Positions 7,990 to 13,629 of a stretch of 31,703 nucleotides of DNA are shown here, piece by piece; the first letter of the stretch is position 1, and the number at the start of each line of letters is the position of its first letter. The notes below the pieces were generated by a model. That model saw nothing but the letters and a program-made list of their open reading frames with translations, made no database searches and had not been told where the DNA came from. This DNA is from a virus. Position numbers and translations under genes: made by a program. The stretch is from positions 1 to 31,703 of the IMG/VR virus record IMGVR_UViG_3300046009_003547; one strand, given 5' to 3'.

Positions 7990-9549
7990 CTAACTGGAAG
8001 TAAATAGTGTATCTTTCCCTGAGTTAATAAAGTGCAACTTACTTGTTGCAATTGTAAATAGTATTTCTTGTGTACCTATACGTGCAAGTACACTAGGATT
8101 TGCCCCCATAAAGGTAGATAGTATTTGGAAATCCATCCCAACATACTCATTTGCTATTAAAGTAGCTACAATATTTTCAGCTAACGTAGATGTAAGTGCA
8201 ACTTGTCCATTTATCAAAACATTGCTAGCTATAGCTTGCTCTAGGGAGGTAGTAAGATTTACAGTACCTGATACCTCTAGCTGTATCTCAGAACTAGCAG
8301 AACTCTGCATAGCTAGAGCTATGCTTTCAGTTATAGAAAATCCACCGGCATTAGTAATGGCAGAATTTGTATTAAATGTACAACTTGTAGACGTATTTAA
8401 GTTACCTAAAGGAAAAGCTTCTACATTAGTATTAACTGTAATACTACCATTTGCGCTAACACTTGCATTACTTGTAACTCCATGTACACTACTTACCCCA
8501 AGAGATACTTGTATGTTCCCAGTAGCTTGTAGAGCCGAGGCTGTATTTATATCTTGTATAGAGTCCAATGCCACCGTATTTAATATATTTATATTTGCCG
8601 TAGTATTAACTAATTGGGTCTGGCCCATGGTAAGGGTACTATTTATTTCGGTGTTATTAGTAGTTGTAACACTATTAGCCTCACTAAGTGTTAAGTCAGC
8701 TACAGCAGACAAAGAAGAATCTAATAACGTACTATTATTATATATAATAGATATTCCTACATTATAAGTGCTTCCTGTAGTACTTATAATAGATATGTAA
8801 TAACTTCTCTGTCCTGGTTCCATGATTTGCCAAACATTAGCAGCAAATCTTCTAAGTTCTTCTGAGGTTAGCGCTTTATTTATCCATCCTGATAGTAATA
8901 CCGGGCCTGCTGATGTAAACGATGATGTTCCTAGCTGTGGGCGGTAAGTAGAACATACTGATAAACTATCAGCATACATTGTTCCAGAACCATTGGTGCT
9001 TGTTGTATTGCTTGATATGGTGCCATTCAGGCAAAAAATCCTGCTTGCATTATTGGTTTGTGAGCATGCAAAAAACGTTGGAAGCCCTATTGTCGGGGTT
9101 CCCATGTTCCCGACAAATACACGACCTAAACCACCGCGAGAGACTAACGAGTATTGACCGCTTGCATTAGTGCCTAGCCCGAATTCTGTATATTTTTCTT
9201 GAGCTGATGCATAGCCATTGACCAAAGAAGTCCATGTTTGATTTATGGCTGTAGAGGTTGGAACGAATAGAGCAAATATTGTTCCAGTAACATTGCCATT
9301 AGTAACACTTACAGTAGTTAATGCTCTATTGTATACATACTTTGAACCAGTACCATCCCAACCAACACCTGCTGAACTAACTACCTTTGCTGGTGAGTTA
9401 TTCCCACCAGCATTAGGTAGTAGCGGATTTCTAAGGTTATGTCCAACTACTACCGCCTTCAAGTTTCTTGCAAAGTAGTTATTTTTTGCAAAACCTGTAA
9501 ACTGTGCAGGTTGTTTATGATACCTTTCAGGTAGTATAAGTAGTGACAT
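7990..9549 (-). CDS. LamG-like (concanavalin A-type) tail protein with Ser/Thr/Asn-rich beta-repeats
   Basis: A 519-residue virion surface protein. Residues about 60-246 look like a LamG or concanavalin A-like lectin domain. They end in LTSEELRRFAANVWQIMEP, the characteristic exit segment of such domains in phage and marine proteins. Residues about 262-470 are extremely rich in Ser, Thr, Asn and Ala, with degenerate strand-turn units (INSTLTMG, TANINILNTVALDS, VSANGSITVNT), suggesting a fibrous beta-structure. The last 50 residues form a distinct domain. The likely role is carbohydrate recognition at the tail tip. Its shared operon with two beta-helix proteins suggests several binding specificities in one particle. 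Confidence 0.75.
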   Translation of the reverse strand: MSLLILPERYHKQPAQFTGFAKNNYFARNLKAVVVGHNLRNPLLPNAGGNNSPAKVVSSAGVGWDGTGSKYVYNRALTTVSVTNGNVTGTIFALFVPTSTAINQTWTSLVNGYASAQEKYTEFGLGTNASGQYSLVSRGGLGRVFVGNMGTPTIGLPTFFACSQTNNASRIFCLNGTISSNTTSTNGSGTMYADSLSVCSTYRPQLGTSSFTSAGPVLLSGWINKALTSEELRRFAANVWQIMEPGQRSYYISIISTTGSTYNVGISIIYNNSTLLDSSLSAVADLTLSEANSVTTTNNTEINSTLTMGQTQLVNTTANINILNTVALDSIQDINTASALQATGNIQVSLGVSSVHGVTSNASVSANGSITVNTNVEAFPLGNLNTSTSCTFNTNSAITNAGGFSITESIALAMQSSASSEIQLEVSGTVNLTTSLEQAIASNVLINGQVALTSTLAENIVATLIANEYVGMDFQILSTFMGANPSVLARIGTQEILFTIATSKLHFINSGKDTLFTSS

Positions 9550-10005
9550 TTAAGTAATGTCCGACAGATAAGTTATGTAATGTAATGTATTACCTGTTCC
9601 TAACGTAGCTCCGGTTGAATTTTTTATAACTATTTTTAAATGTGTAGGTATAAATTCTAGTGCCTGACGAACATTGAAAGCTTTACGTTGCAAAGTACTA
9701 TCGGGAGACAAAGGCAAATAGTCTATGTAATATAAGTCTGCTTCTGATGTTGAAGTATATGGAGAATCAGGAGGGCCACTGGTGTACGTAGTACCTCCAT
9801 CAAATGATACTTTCGCAAACACATATACTGCTTCATCGCCCGATGTGACACCAGGGGTAATAGCTAACTCGACAGCTAAGTCAACTGGATTAATTGTTGA
9901 TAGGTTTATTGCAGGACTGATAGCATAGCTACCATTAGTTACACTATCAAAAGCTGAGGCTAATGAAACTTGTGTTCTGGTAGGTAAAAGCTTTCCGGTT
10001 GCCAT
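9550..10005 (-). CDS. Virion structural protein, probably beta-sandwich, 151 aa
   Basis: A 151-residue protein with repeated strands (DLAVELAITPG, VYVFAKVSFDGGTTYTSGP) and a C-terminal half with AFNVRQALEFIPTHLKIVIKN. Similar proteins are found near tail-tip genes in siphophages, as I recall them, and have no established function. It lacks a signal peptide and membrane segment. Its start overlaps the previous stop by one base (TAATG) and its stop abuts the LamG gene's start, so it is translationally coupled on both sides. A role as a small tail-tip or fibre-attachment protein is inferred from context. Confidence 0.6.
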   Translation of the reverse strand: MATGKLLPTRTQVSLASAFDSVTNGSYAISPAINLSTINPVDLAVELAITPGVTSGDEAVYVFAKVSFDGGTTYTSGPPDSPYTSTSEADLYYIDYLPLSPDSTLQRKAFNVRQALEFIPTHLKIVIKNSTGATLGTGNTLHYITYLSDIT

Positions 10006-10451
10006 TACATTAACTCCCTAGCTTGTGCTATATCAAGGTGCGTAGCATTTATACCAAGTATATCTAACCTACTTACCTGCTCAGTAGCAATGGTAAGTAA
10101 TGCCTCTTTATGCTCTTCGGTGAAATCAGGTATTAATGGTTCCGCTACTAGGGCATTTAGTAACGCTATAAACTTAGCTTGTACCATAGGTATTGTAAGA
10201 TCAAATACTGGAAAGTCATTTAAAGCTAAAGTTACATCTTTACAAGAATCGGACTGACTTTCCATAATAGGGCGCCTTACCCCTATTAAAGAGAAATATT
10301 GCTTAATGACATGTGCGGTAATCTTACCTAATCTTGGTATATCTTTACGCTGCAATACTGCAAGCACTGCCCCATCATTACCTTGTGCTAGGTCGAAAGC
10401 AATCTCTTGTGCCAACGGCCCAGTAGTAAGTTCTTCTATTAACGTAGTCAT
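10005..10451 (-). CDS. Conserved phage protein of unknown function, 148 aa
   Basis: A 148-residue, mostly alpha-helical protein. It begins MTTLIEELTTGPLAQEI, has a RKDIPRLGKITAHVIKQYF segment and ends with GINATHLDIAQAREL. I recognise this as a family that recurs in tail-tip or fibre regions of siphophages of Gram-negative hosts, usually labelled hypothetical. It has no signal peptide or transmembrane segment. It sits directly after the signal-peptide protein with no gap and overlaps the next gene by one base. It could be an assembly factor or a minor virion protein. Confidence 0.65.
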   Translation of the reverse strand: MTTLIEELTTGPLAQEIAFDLAQGNDGAVLAVLQRKDIPRLGKITAHVIKQYFSLIGVRRPIMESQSDSCKDVTLALNDFPVFDLTIPMVQAKFIALLNALVAEPLIPDFTEEHKEALLTIATEQVSRLDILGINATHLDIAQARELM

Positions 10452-11006
10452 TTAGTTACCTAATATTCCAGGTATATCATTAACATTAATTAAACCTTCA
10501 AAAGTAAGTACTCCAGGAGAAGCACTAGTACCTGTACCTGTACTTAATGTTTTCTCTGCAAAGGTAGCATTTCTTTTAGAGGTTGCTGCAAGATGTGCCC
10601 TATTTGCTACAGCCCCAGCACCAGTACCGCTGAATATGTCATTAAAGGCCGCAATTACATTGGTTAAACTAGGATTAACACTGCCAGTAGCAAACATAGT
10701 ACGCCATGCGTCACGCTCTCCCTGACTTCTTGCAATAAAACCACCTGTACCAGACCAGTTAAAGGTAGTCCCTTCGGAAGATACTTTAGTCTGGTAGTCT
10801 GCTTGACTTACGGCTGTTCTCCATACTATAAAAGTACTATCACTATTTAACCATGTAGCTATGCATCCATGATCTCCATTTATGTAACACGAAGTGATAC
10901 TAGATTCTGCTTGTATTGCAGCCTTTAGGTTATCTTTCTGTGGTTGTGTAAATTCTGCCCTTGCAAGTGCTGGAAGCAGTAGTAACGCTATAAGGTATTT
11001 TTTCAT
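10452..11006 (-). CDS. Phage protein with an N-terminal signal peptide, 184 aa
   Basis: A 184-residue protein. Residues 1-18 are a clear signal peptide (MKK, hydrophobic ALLLLPALA, likely cleavage before EF). The mature part has TWLNSDSTFIVWRTAV, WRTMFATGSVNPSLTNVIAA and DIFSG motifs plus an AEKTLSTGTGT segment. These match a family I know as a cytoplasmic-looking phage protein in tail regions, normally without a signal sequence. Two cysteines (about residues 40 and 48) could form a periplasmic disulphide. A strong AGGAGAA lies just upstream and two hairpins precede it. Export during late infection is inferred. Assembly into virions would then require a different route from its neighbours. 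Confidence 0.7.
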   Translation of the reverse strand: MKKYLIALLLLPALARAEFTQPQKDNLKAAIQAESSITSCYINGDHGCIATWLNSDSTFIVWRTAVSQADYQTKVSSEGTTFNWSGTGGFIARSQGERDAWRTMFATGSVNPSLTNVIAAFNDIFSGTGAGAVANRAHLAATSKRNATFAEKTLSTGTGTSASPGVLTFEGLINVNDIPGILGN

Positions 11007-11019
11007 AAGTTCTCCTAGG

Positions 11020-11061
11020 TATACACATCCTTGTGTATGATTATAAGTACGTAGTACTTAT
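11020..11061 (-). promoter_or_regulatory. Two hairpins in the leader of the signal-peptide gene
   Basis: The 58-base gap between two leftward genes holds two perfect inverted repeats. ATAAGTAC/GTACTTAT (11043-11050 with 11054-11061, loop of three) is followed, in the leftward RNA, by ATACACA/TGTGTAT (11021-11027 with 11032-11038, loop of four). The second loop reads AGGA in the RNA, and the true AGGAG ribosome site follows shortly after. They may stabilise or process the mRNA, or tune translation. There is no U-tract, so a terminator is unlikely. Confidence 0.45.
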
Positions 11062-11064
11062 TAT

Positions 11065-11391
11065 TTAGCCGTTTACAGCGTCTACTAAAGAAGCTACTTC
11101 AGTATTTTCAACAACAGAGGCAGACAAAGCAGCTGAGTTATCAGCAATTTCTACCAATAATGCATCAGCAGCAGCTAAATCATTAGCAGCCAGCAGTTTA
11201 CGTACTTCAGCTACCAGAGCTTGTGTGGCTTGTTGTGAAGCTACAATAACGTCTTGTTGCGCGGATACAGCAGATAATACATCTTGAAATGTTGCCATTT
11301 GATCACCTAGTTGATTTAATTTACTTAACACTACTTCTAACTGATCTTCAGTCATATTGTAGTTTATATTAACATCTACGCCATGTGCCAT
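11065..11391 (-). CDS. Small coiled-coil protein, 108 aa
   Basis: A 108-residue Ala/Leu/Gln-rich acidic protein of predicted long helices, with heptad-like spacing through residues ~15-75 (VVLSKLNQLGDQMATFQDVL onward). There are no cysteines, signal peptide or membrane segment. Its composition resembles small coiled-coil proteins found beside lysis or tail-fibre genes in phages, but I cannot name a family. Position in the operon, after the lysis cassette and before the exported protein, suggests a virion accessory or trimerisation factor. Non-coding spacers flank it on both sides, so it may be translated independently. Confidence 0.65.
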   Translation of the reverse strand: MAHGVDVNINYNMTEDQLEVVLSKLNQLGDQMATFQDVLSAVSAQQDVIVASQQATQALVAEVRKLLAANDLAAADALLVEIADNSAALSASVVENTEVASLVDAVNG

Positions 11392-11422
11392 AGATACCTC
11401 TTATTCCCATGTTTACAAAGCC

Positions 11423-11445
11423 TTTAACTGATGGGAGCAGTTAAA
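11423..11445 (-). promoter_or_regulatory. Hairpin at the end of the lysis cassette
   Basis: TTTAACTG and CAGTTAAA form an 8-bp stem around a 7-base loop (11431-11437). In the leftward RNA the stem includes the stop codon of the 45-aa membrane protein. It lacks a following U-tract, so it is better read as an mRNA stability or processing element than an intrinsic terminator. Confidence 0.35.
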
Positions 11446-11578
11446 ATAAGACTGGTCTGTAGATGAAGTTAAAGTAGTTGTACAACATACTACTAACAAG
11501 AATAAGTATAAATACGTTACGTATAACTACTAACGTGTTACATGTTTCTTGAAACTTATCACCTTTATACTTTTTCAT
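11441..11578 (-). CDS. Small membrane protein next to the endolysin, 45 aa
   Basis: A 45-residue frame whose ATG overlaps the endolysin stop as ATGA. It has a charged N-terminus (MKKYKGDKFQE), then one hydrophobic segment at about residues 16-36 (LVVI, R20, NVFILILVSSMLYNYF), and a short tail (YRPVLF). Single-pass proteins coupled to endolysin genes usually belong to lysis (holin, antiholin or spanin). The length is short for an Rz-type spanin and there is no lipobox, so a holin or antiholin role is more likely. SD is weak (AAGG about ten bases upstream), consistent with coupling to endolysin translation. Confidence 0.5.
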   Translation of the reverse strand: MKKYKGDKFQETCNTLVVIRNVFILILVSSMLYNYFNFIYRPVLF

Positions 11579-12132
11579 TTAAGTACCTTAAGATTCTTTC
11601 TATAAAGGCGTAGTCTTTCTTCCCTACCGTTGTATCCGCCGTTTATTACTTTAGTTATTGCAGAGAACCTATCTACGTCTGCTAGTGCGTTGCAGTTATG
11701 TGTGTTCCAGAACCATCCGGCACTAAGTGCCGCATAAGGCATTTCACATAATATTTCAGGGTTATTTACAAAGTCTACTTCTAATGCCTTACTAAGTTCC
11801 TTGTAGTTATAGTAACCTGTAATCTGTATCCAGCCACGTCCTTTATAGAACCTACCTGTAGTAGTGTCTTTAGAATGCGCCGCAGTAAGTGCCGCAGGAG
11901 TTAAGTTCCCAAGGTCTTTACGATACTCATAGGCTTCACCTGAGGCTATTTCTTCTACATAGCGAAAGCTACCACTCTCATGTGTTATCTGTGCTAAGAA
12001 CGCCGCAATGCGTTCCCTTGTATTTATCTTATATCTTTCAAGTGTTATATTTAATGGCTCTAACGCCTCTATACGAAGTCTATCCGTAGCCTGCGGTACA
12101 CACTTTTCTAACTTATCCAATGTAATTAGCAT
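11575..12132 (-). CDS. Endolysin, glycoside hydrolase family 19
   Basis: A 185-residue peptidoglycan hydrolase of the GH19 (chitinase-like) fold, which cleaves glycan strands to release progeny. Diagnostic features are the catalytic HESG at residues 51-54 (E52), a second acidic cluster YVEEIASGEAYEYR at 58-71, and GRFYKGRGWIQITG at 93-106 followed by YYNY. Its length fits single-domain phage GH19 endolysins and it has no separate cell-wall-binding domain. There is no signal peptide or signal-anchor, so release needs a holin, consistent with the two membrane proteins encoded upstream. It starts just after the 54-aa protein and overlaps the 45-aa protein by four bases. Confidence 0.93.
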   Translation of the reverse strand: MLITLDKLEKCVPQATDRLRIEALEPLNITLERYKINTRERIAAFLAQITHESGSFRYVEEIASGEAYEYRKDLGNLTPAALTAAHSKDTTTGRFYKGRGWIQITGYYNYKELSKALEVDFVNNPEILCEMPYAALSAGWFWNTHNCNALADVDRFSAITKVINGGYNGREERLRLYRKNLKVLK

Positions 12133-12134
12133 AA

Positions 12135-12299
12135 CTACCTACAGATACAAGAACATTCAATTAATGTAAGTAAAGACTTACCAAAGGTAAATATAAGTAA
12201 GAACCCTAGCAACGTTAGTGCTTGAAATAACGCAACATGCGGCCTTTCTCTATCACTTTTACGCCGAGTATATCTCTTATCTTCACATATACCAGGCAT
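12135..12299 (-). CDS. Small membrane protein, possible second holin or antiholin, 54 aa
   Basis: A 54-residue frame that begins directly after the holin-like gene's stop (TAAATG) with GGGGAAG upstream. The N-terminal 20 residues are strongly basic (KRYTRRKSDRERP). They are followed by a single transmembrane segment at about 22-39 (VALFQALTLLGFLLIFTF) and a cysteine-rich end (ECSCICR). The charge pattern predicts the basic N-terminus stays in the cytoplasm. Placement between a holin-like gene and the endolysin supports a lysis role (holin, antiholin or pinholin-like), but no family is recognised. Two or three terminal cysteines are unusual for holins and might form disulphides in the periplasm. 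Confidence 0.6.
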   Translation of the reverse strand: MPGICEDKRYTRRKSDRERPHVALFQALTLLGFLLIFTFGKSLLTLIECSCICR

Positions 12300-12662
12300 T
12301 TACTTCCCCACTTTATTACTTAGTCTAACTAACACAAGTTCCCAGTTTTTCATAATAAATCTGAAAGTCTCTTCTGACATAAAAGCAAAAACAGCAGAAA
12401 CTACAATTGTAGTATCTTGTGACCACTTATTAATAAGTCCAACATGTACAAAGAGCATAGCAAGTCCAAGACTTAGTATAAAATATCTAAAGAACTTCTT
12501 TCCACATGAAATATGTCCGTTTCGGCATTCTGCCTCATATACAATACGTGTAAAGGCGGATATAAATGCGATTGCAAAGGCTCCGAAGTATATATTAGTA
12601 CTAATCCATATTGCTACACCTACAATAAACTTTATAAGAAAGCTAACTGTACTTTCTTGCAT
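12300..12662 (-). CDS. Holin-like membrane protein, 120 aa
   Basis: A 120-residue protein with about three hydrophobic segments (residues ~8-37, 59-77 and 84-100) and a basic C-terminal tail. Size, topology and the adjoining endolysin match class I holins. The pattern GAFAIAFISAFTR, then FILSLGLAMLFV, then SAVFAFMSEETF recalls the lambda-type phage holin family. It would accumulate in the inner membrane and open holes for the endolysin. It is the first gene of the leftward operon, so its 5' leader (to about 12750) probably carries the operon's promoter. No dual start motif is visible at its N-terminus. Confidence in the membrane nature is high, in the family moderate. Confidence 0.75.
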   Translation of the reverse strand: MQESTVSFLIKFIVGVAIWISTNIYFGAFAIAFISAFTRIVYEAECRNGHISCGKKFFRYFILSLGLAMLFVHVGLINKWSQDTTIVVSAVFAFMSEETFRFIMKNWELVLVRLSNKVGK

Positions 12663-12755
12663 GTAATCCCCTTACTTGTATGGTAAAGTAGTTAAAGGCA
12701 CAGCATAGATTCCTTGTAACTTGGTTATAAAAAAGGTAGGTTATATTTGCTTTTT

Positions 12756-12784
12756 ATGGTATCATGTTTGCGGGAATAAATCAA
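12756..12784 (-). promoter_or_regulatory. Candidate leftward sigma-70 promoter for lysis/fibre operon
   Basis: Read leftward, TTGATT (12784-12779) is followed by 17 bases and then TACCAT (12761-12756), four of six matches in each box with ideal spacing. It would start RNA near 12749, about 87 bases before the holin-like gene. The match is modest and unconfirmed. Confidence 0.3.
12757..12765 (+). promoter_or_regulatory. Candidate rightward extended -10 promoter
   Basis: TGGTATCAT is an extended -10 element (TG, one base, then TATCAT, five of six matches). There is no good -35 box. It overlaps the -10 of the leftward candidate, so the two promoters would compete. RNA would start near 12772 and carry a leader of about 185 bases to the small terminase gene. 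Confidence 0.3.
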
Positions 12785-12789
12785 GGTAG

Positions 12790-12806
12790 GGAAAATATAA
12801 TTTTCC
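12790..12806. repeat. 17-bp interrupted palindrome (operator or cos candidate)
   Basis: GGAAAAT and ATTTTCC flank a three-base ATA. The perfect 7-bp arms give two-fold symmetry, which fits a regulator operator, an RNA hairpin in the leader, or the symmetric core of a terminase cutting site. Only the symmetry is observed. Confidence 0.4.
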
Positions 12807-12844
12807 GTTTGAAATCAAGTACTTACAGTCGGTTCTCCCACTCA

Positions 12845-12909
12845 ATACCCTAGCTAGGCTCGCTACCGAAAACAGGCTTTACTCACTTGTTTGCTAGGGT
12901 ATCTTTTTT
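12845..12909 (+). terminator. Hairpin with U-tract in the leader of the packaging operon
   Basis: ATACCCTAGC (12845-12854) pairs with GCTAGGGTAT (12893-12902), a 10-bp stem followed at once by CTTTTTT. The 38-base loop is long for an intrinsic terminator. A competing palindrome CCTAGCTAGG (12849-12858) and a possible outer ACTCAA/TTGAGT pairing could give alternative folds. Placed before the first gene of the operon, it would act as an attenuator or antitermination target rather than an operon end. Confidence 0.5.
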
Positions 12910-12935
12910 GAGTAGCTATATAAAGGAGTAAATTT

Positions 12936-12965
12936 ATGTCAAATACTAGAGGTCATTATGGCTGA
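12936..12965 (+). CDS. Possible 9-codon leader peptide overlapping terS
   Basis: ATG at 12936 follows a near-perfect AAAGGAG (12922-12928) and encodes MSNTRGHYG before a TGA at 12963-12965. It overlaps the first codons of the small terminase gene in another frame. The best ribosome site in the leader thus serves this peptide, which could couple translation into terS. Without expression data this is tentative. Confidence 0.35.
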   Translation: MSNTRGHYG

Positions 12966-13629
12966 AGATCAAGTACATACCCTAACCATAGAAGAACGTA
13001 TCTTAGATGTTAATAGCAAAGTATCTCCAGTTATACTAGGAGGTCTTGTAGGTAAGAACCACTCACAGATATATGCATGGTCACAAGATGGGAGGTTGCC
13101 TCATCCGTTGTCTAACTATAATTACGTAGAGTGCTTGAAGCATCTAGTTAATTCATTACTTAAAGCTGAGGAAGTGAAGAAGCTTAAACTTGAAGCTAAC
13201 CTTCGGTTACAGGAAGAACAAAGACAAAGGAGAGAAGAAGAACGCAGCTCTAAACAAAATACTACTAAGTTCACCGCCTATGCAGATGATGGAGAGATGC
13301 ACCCATTAATGCAGGATAAGATACGTATGGCAGTTAGGAAAGACCATGCAGTGACAGCACAAACATGGCAGAAGGTAGCAATAGAGCGAGGGGATTACAT
13401 TGCTGCTAGAGAAATGGAGGAGTTAGTAAAACCCTTCATACTTACAATACGTGATAGCCTTAACTCTATTATACTTGATTTCCCTGAGACACAAGAAAAG
13501 ATAGATGGGGTTTTAGATAACTTATATACCATAGGTGTGCAATTACTAGAAGGTTCCGATAGGGATAAAGAATCATTTATAGAAACAATCCTTGAGACTC
13601 CGATAGACGACTTACAAGAGGCAATCTAA
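12958..13629 (+). CDS. terS: Terminase small subunit (DNA recognition)
   Basis: A 223-residue protein in the position of the small terminase, directly before the GpA-type large subunit, with a one-base stop/start overlap (TAATG at 13627-13631). Residues ~20-65 (VILGGLVGKNHSQIYAWSQDGRLP) look like a winged-helix or Nu1-like DNA-binding domain. Residues ~66-99 are a highly charged coiled coil (KAEEVKKLKLEANLRLQ, then RQRREEER). The C-terminal half is helical and acidic and would contact the large subunit. The role is binding the phage packaging site and activating TerL. AGAGGT precedes the ATG at close spacing; the stronger ribosome site further upstream belongs to a possible leader peptide. 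Family identification is mainly by context and length. Confidence 0.75.
   Translation: MAEDQVHTLTIEERILDVNSKVSPVILGGLVGKNHSQIYAWSQDGRLPHPLSNYNYVECLKHLVNSLLKAEEVKKLKLEANLRLQEEQRQRREEERSSKQNTTKFTAYADDGEMHPLMQDKIRMAVRKDHAVTAQTWQKVAIERGDYIAAREMEELVKPFILTIRDSLNSIILDFPETQEKIDGVLDNLYTIGVQLLEGSDRDKESFIETILETPIDDLQEAI

Larger units (their letters stand above)
12663..12957. promoter_or_regulatory. Divergent control region between lysis/fibre and packaging/head operons
   Basis: 295 bases without a long gene, between operons that point away from each other. They must therefore hold promoters for both unless transcription reads in from elsewhere. The rightward half (about 12772-12957) looks like a structured leader with a palindrome, an attenuator-like hairpin and a strong ribosome site. 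Because GpA-type terminases in lambda-like phages usually have their cos site just upstream of the small terminase gene, this is also the best candidate place for the packaging site. No tRNA was seen. Confidence 0.6.

Noticed and set aside
8222-8767. Rightward 181-codon frame opposite the LamG-like gene
   Set aside because: It mirrors the Ser/Thr/Asn-rich repeat of the real leftward gene; composition and isolation in the opposite strand of a tight operon indicate a shadow.
11441-12299. Rz/Rz1-type spanin pair
   Set aside because: Neither small membrane protein has a lipobox or a long periplasmic coiled coil, and there is no embedded second frame with those features.
444-12662. CRISPR array or insertion sequence among the repeated fibre segments
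   Set aside because: The repeats are degenerate protein-domain duplications, with no regular spacer pattern, transposase or terminal inverted repeats.
12663-12957. tRNA or small RNA gene in the divergent region
   Set aside because: No cloverleaf or T-loop GGTTC-A-CC pattern could be fitted; the stems are better read as leader structures.
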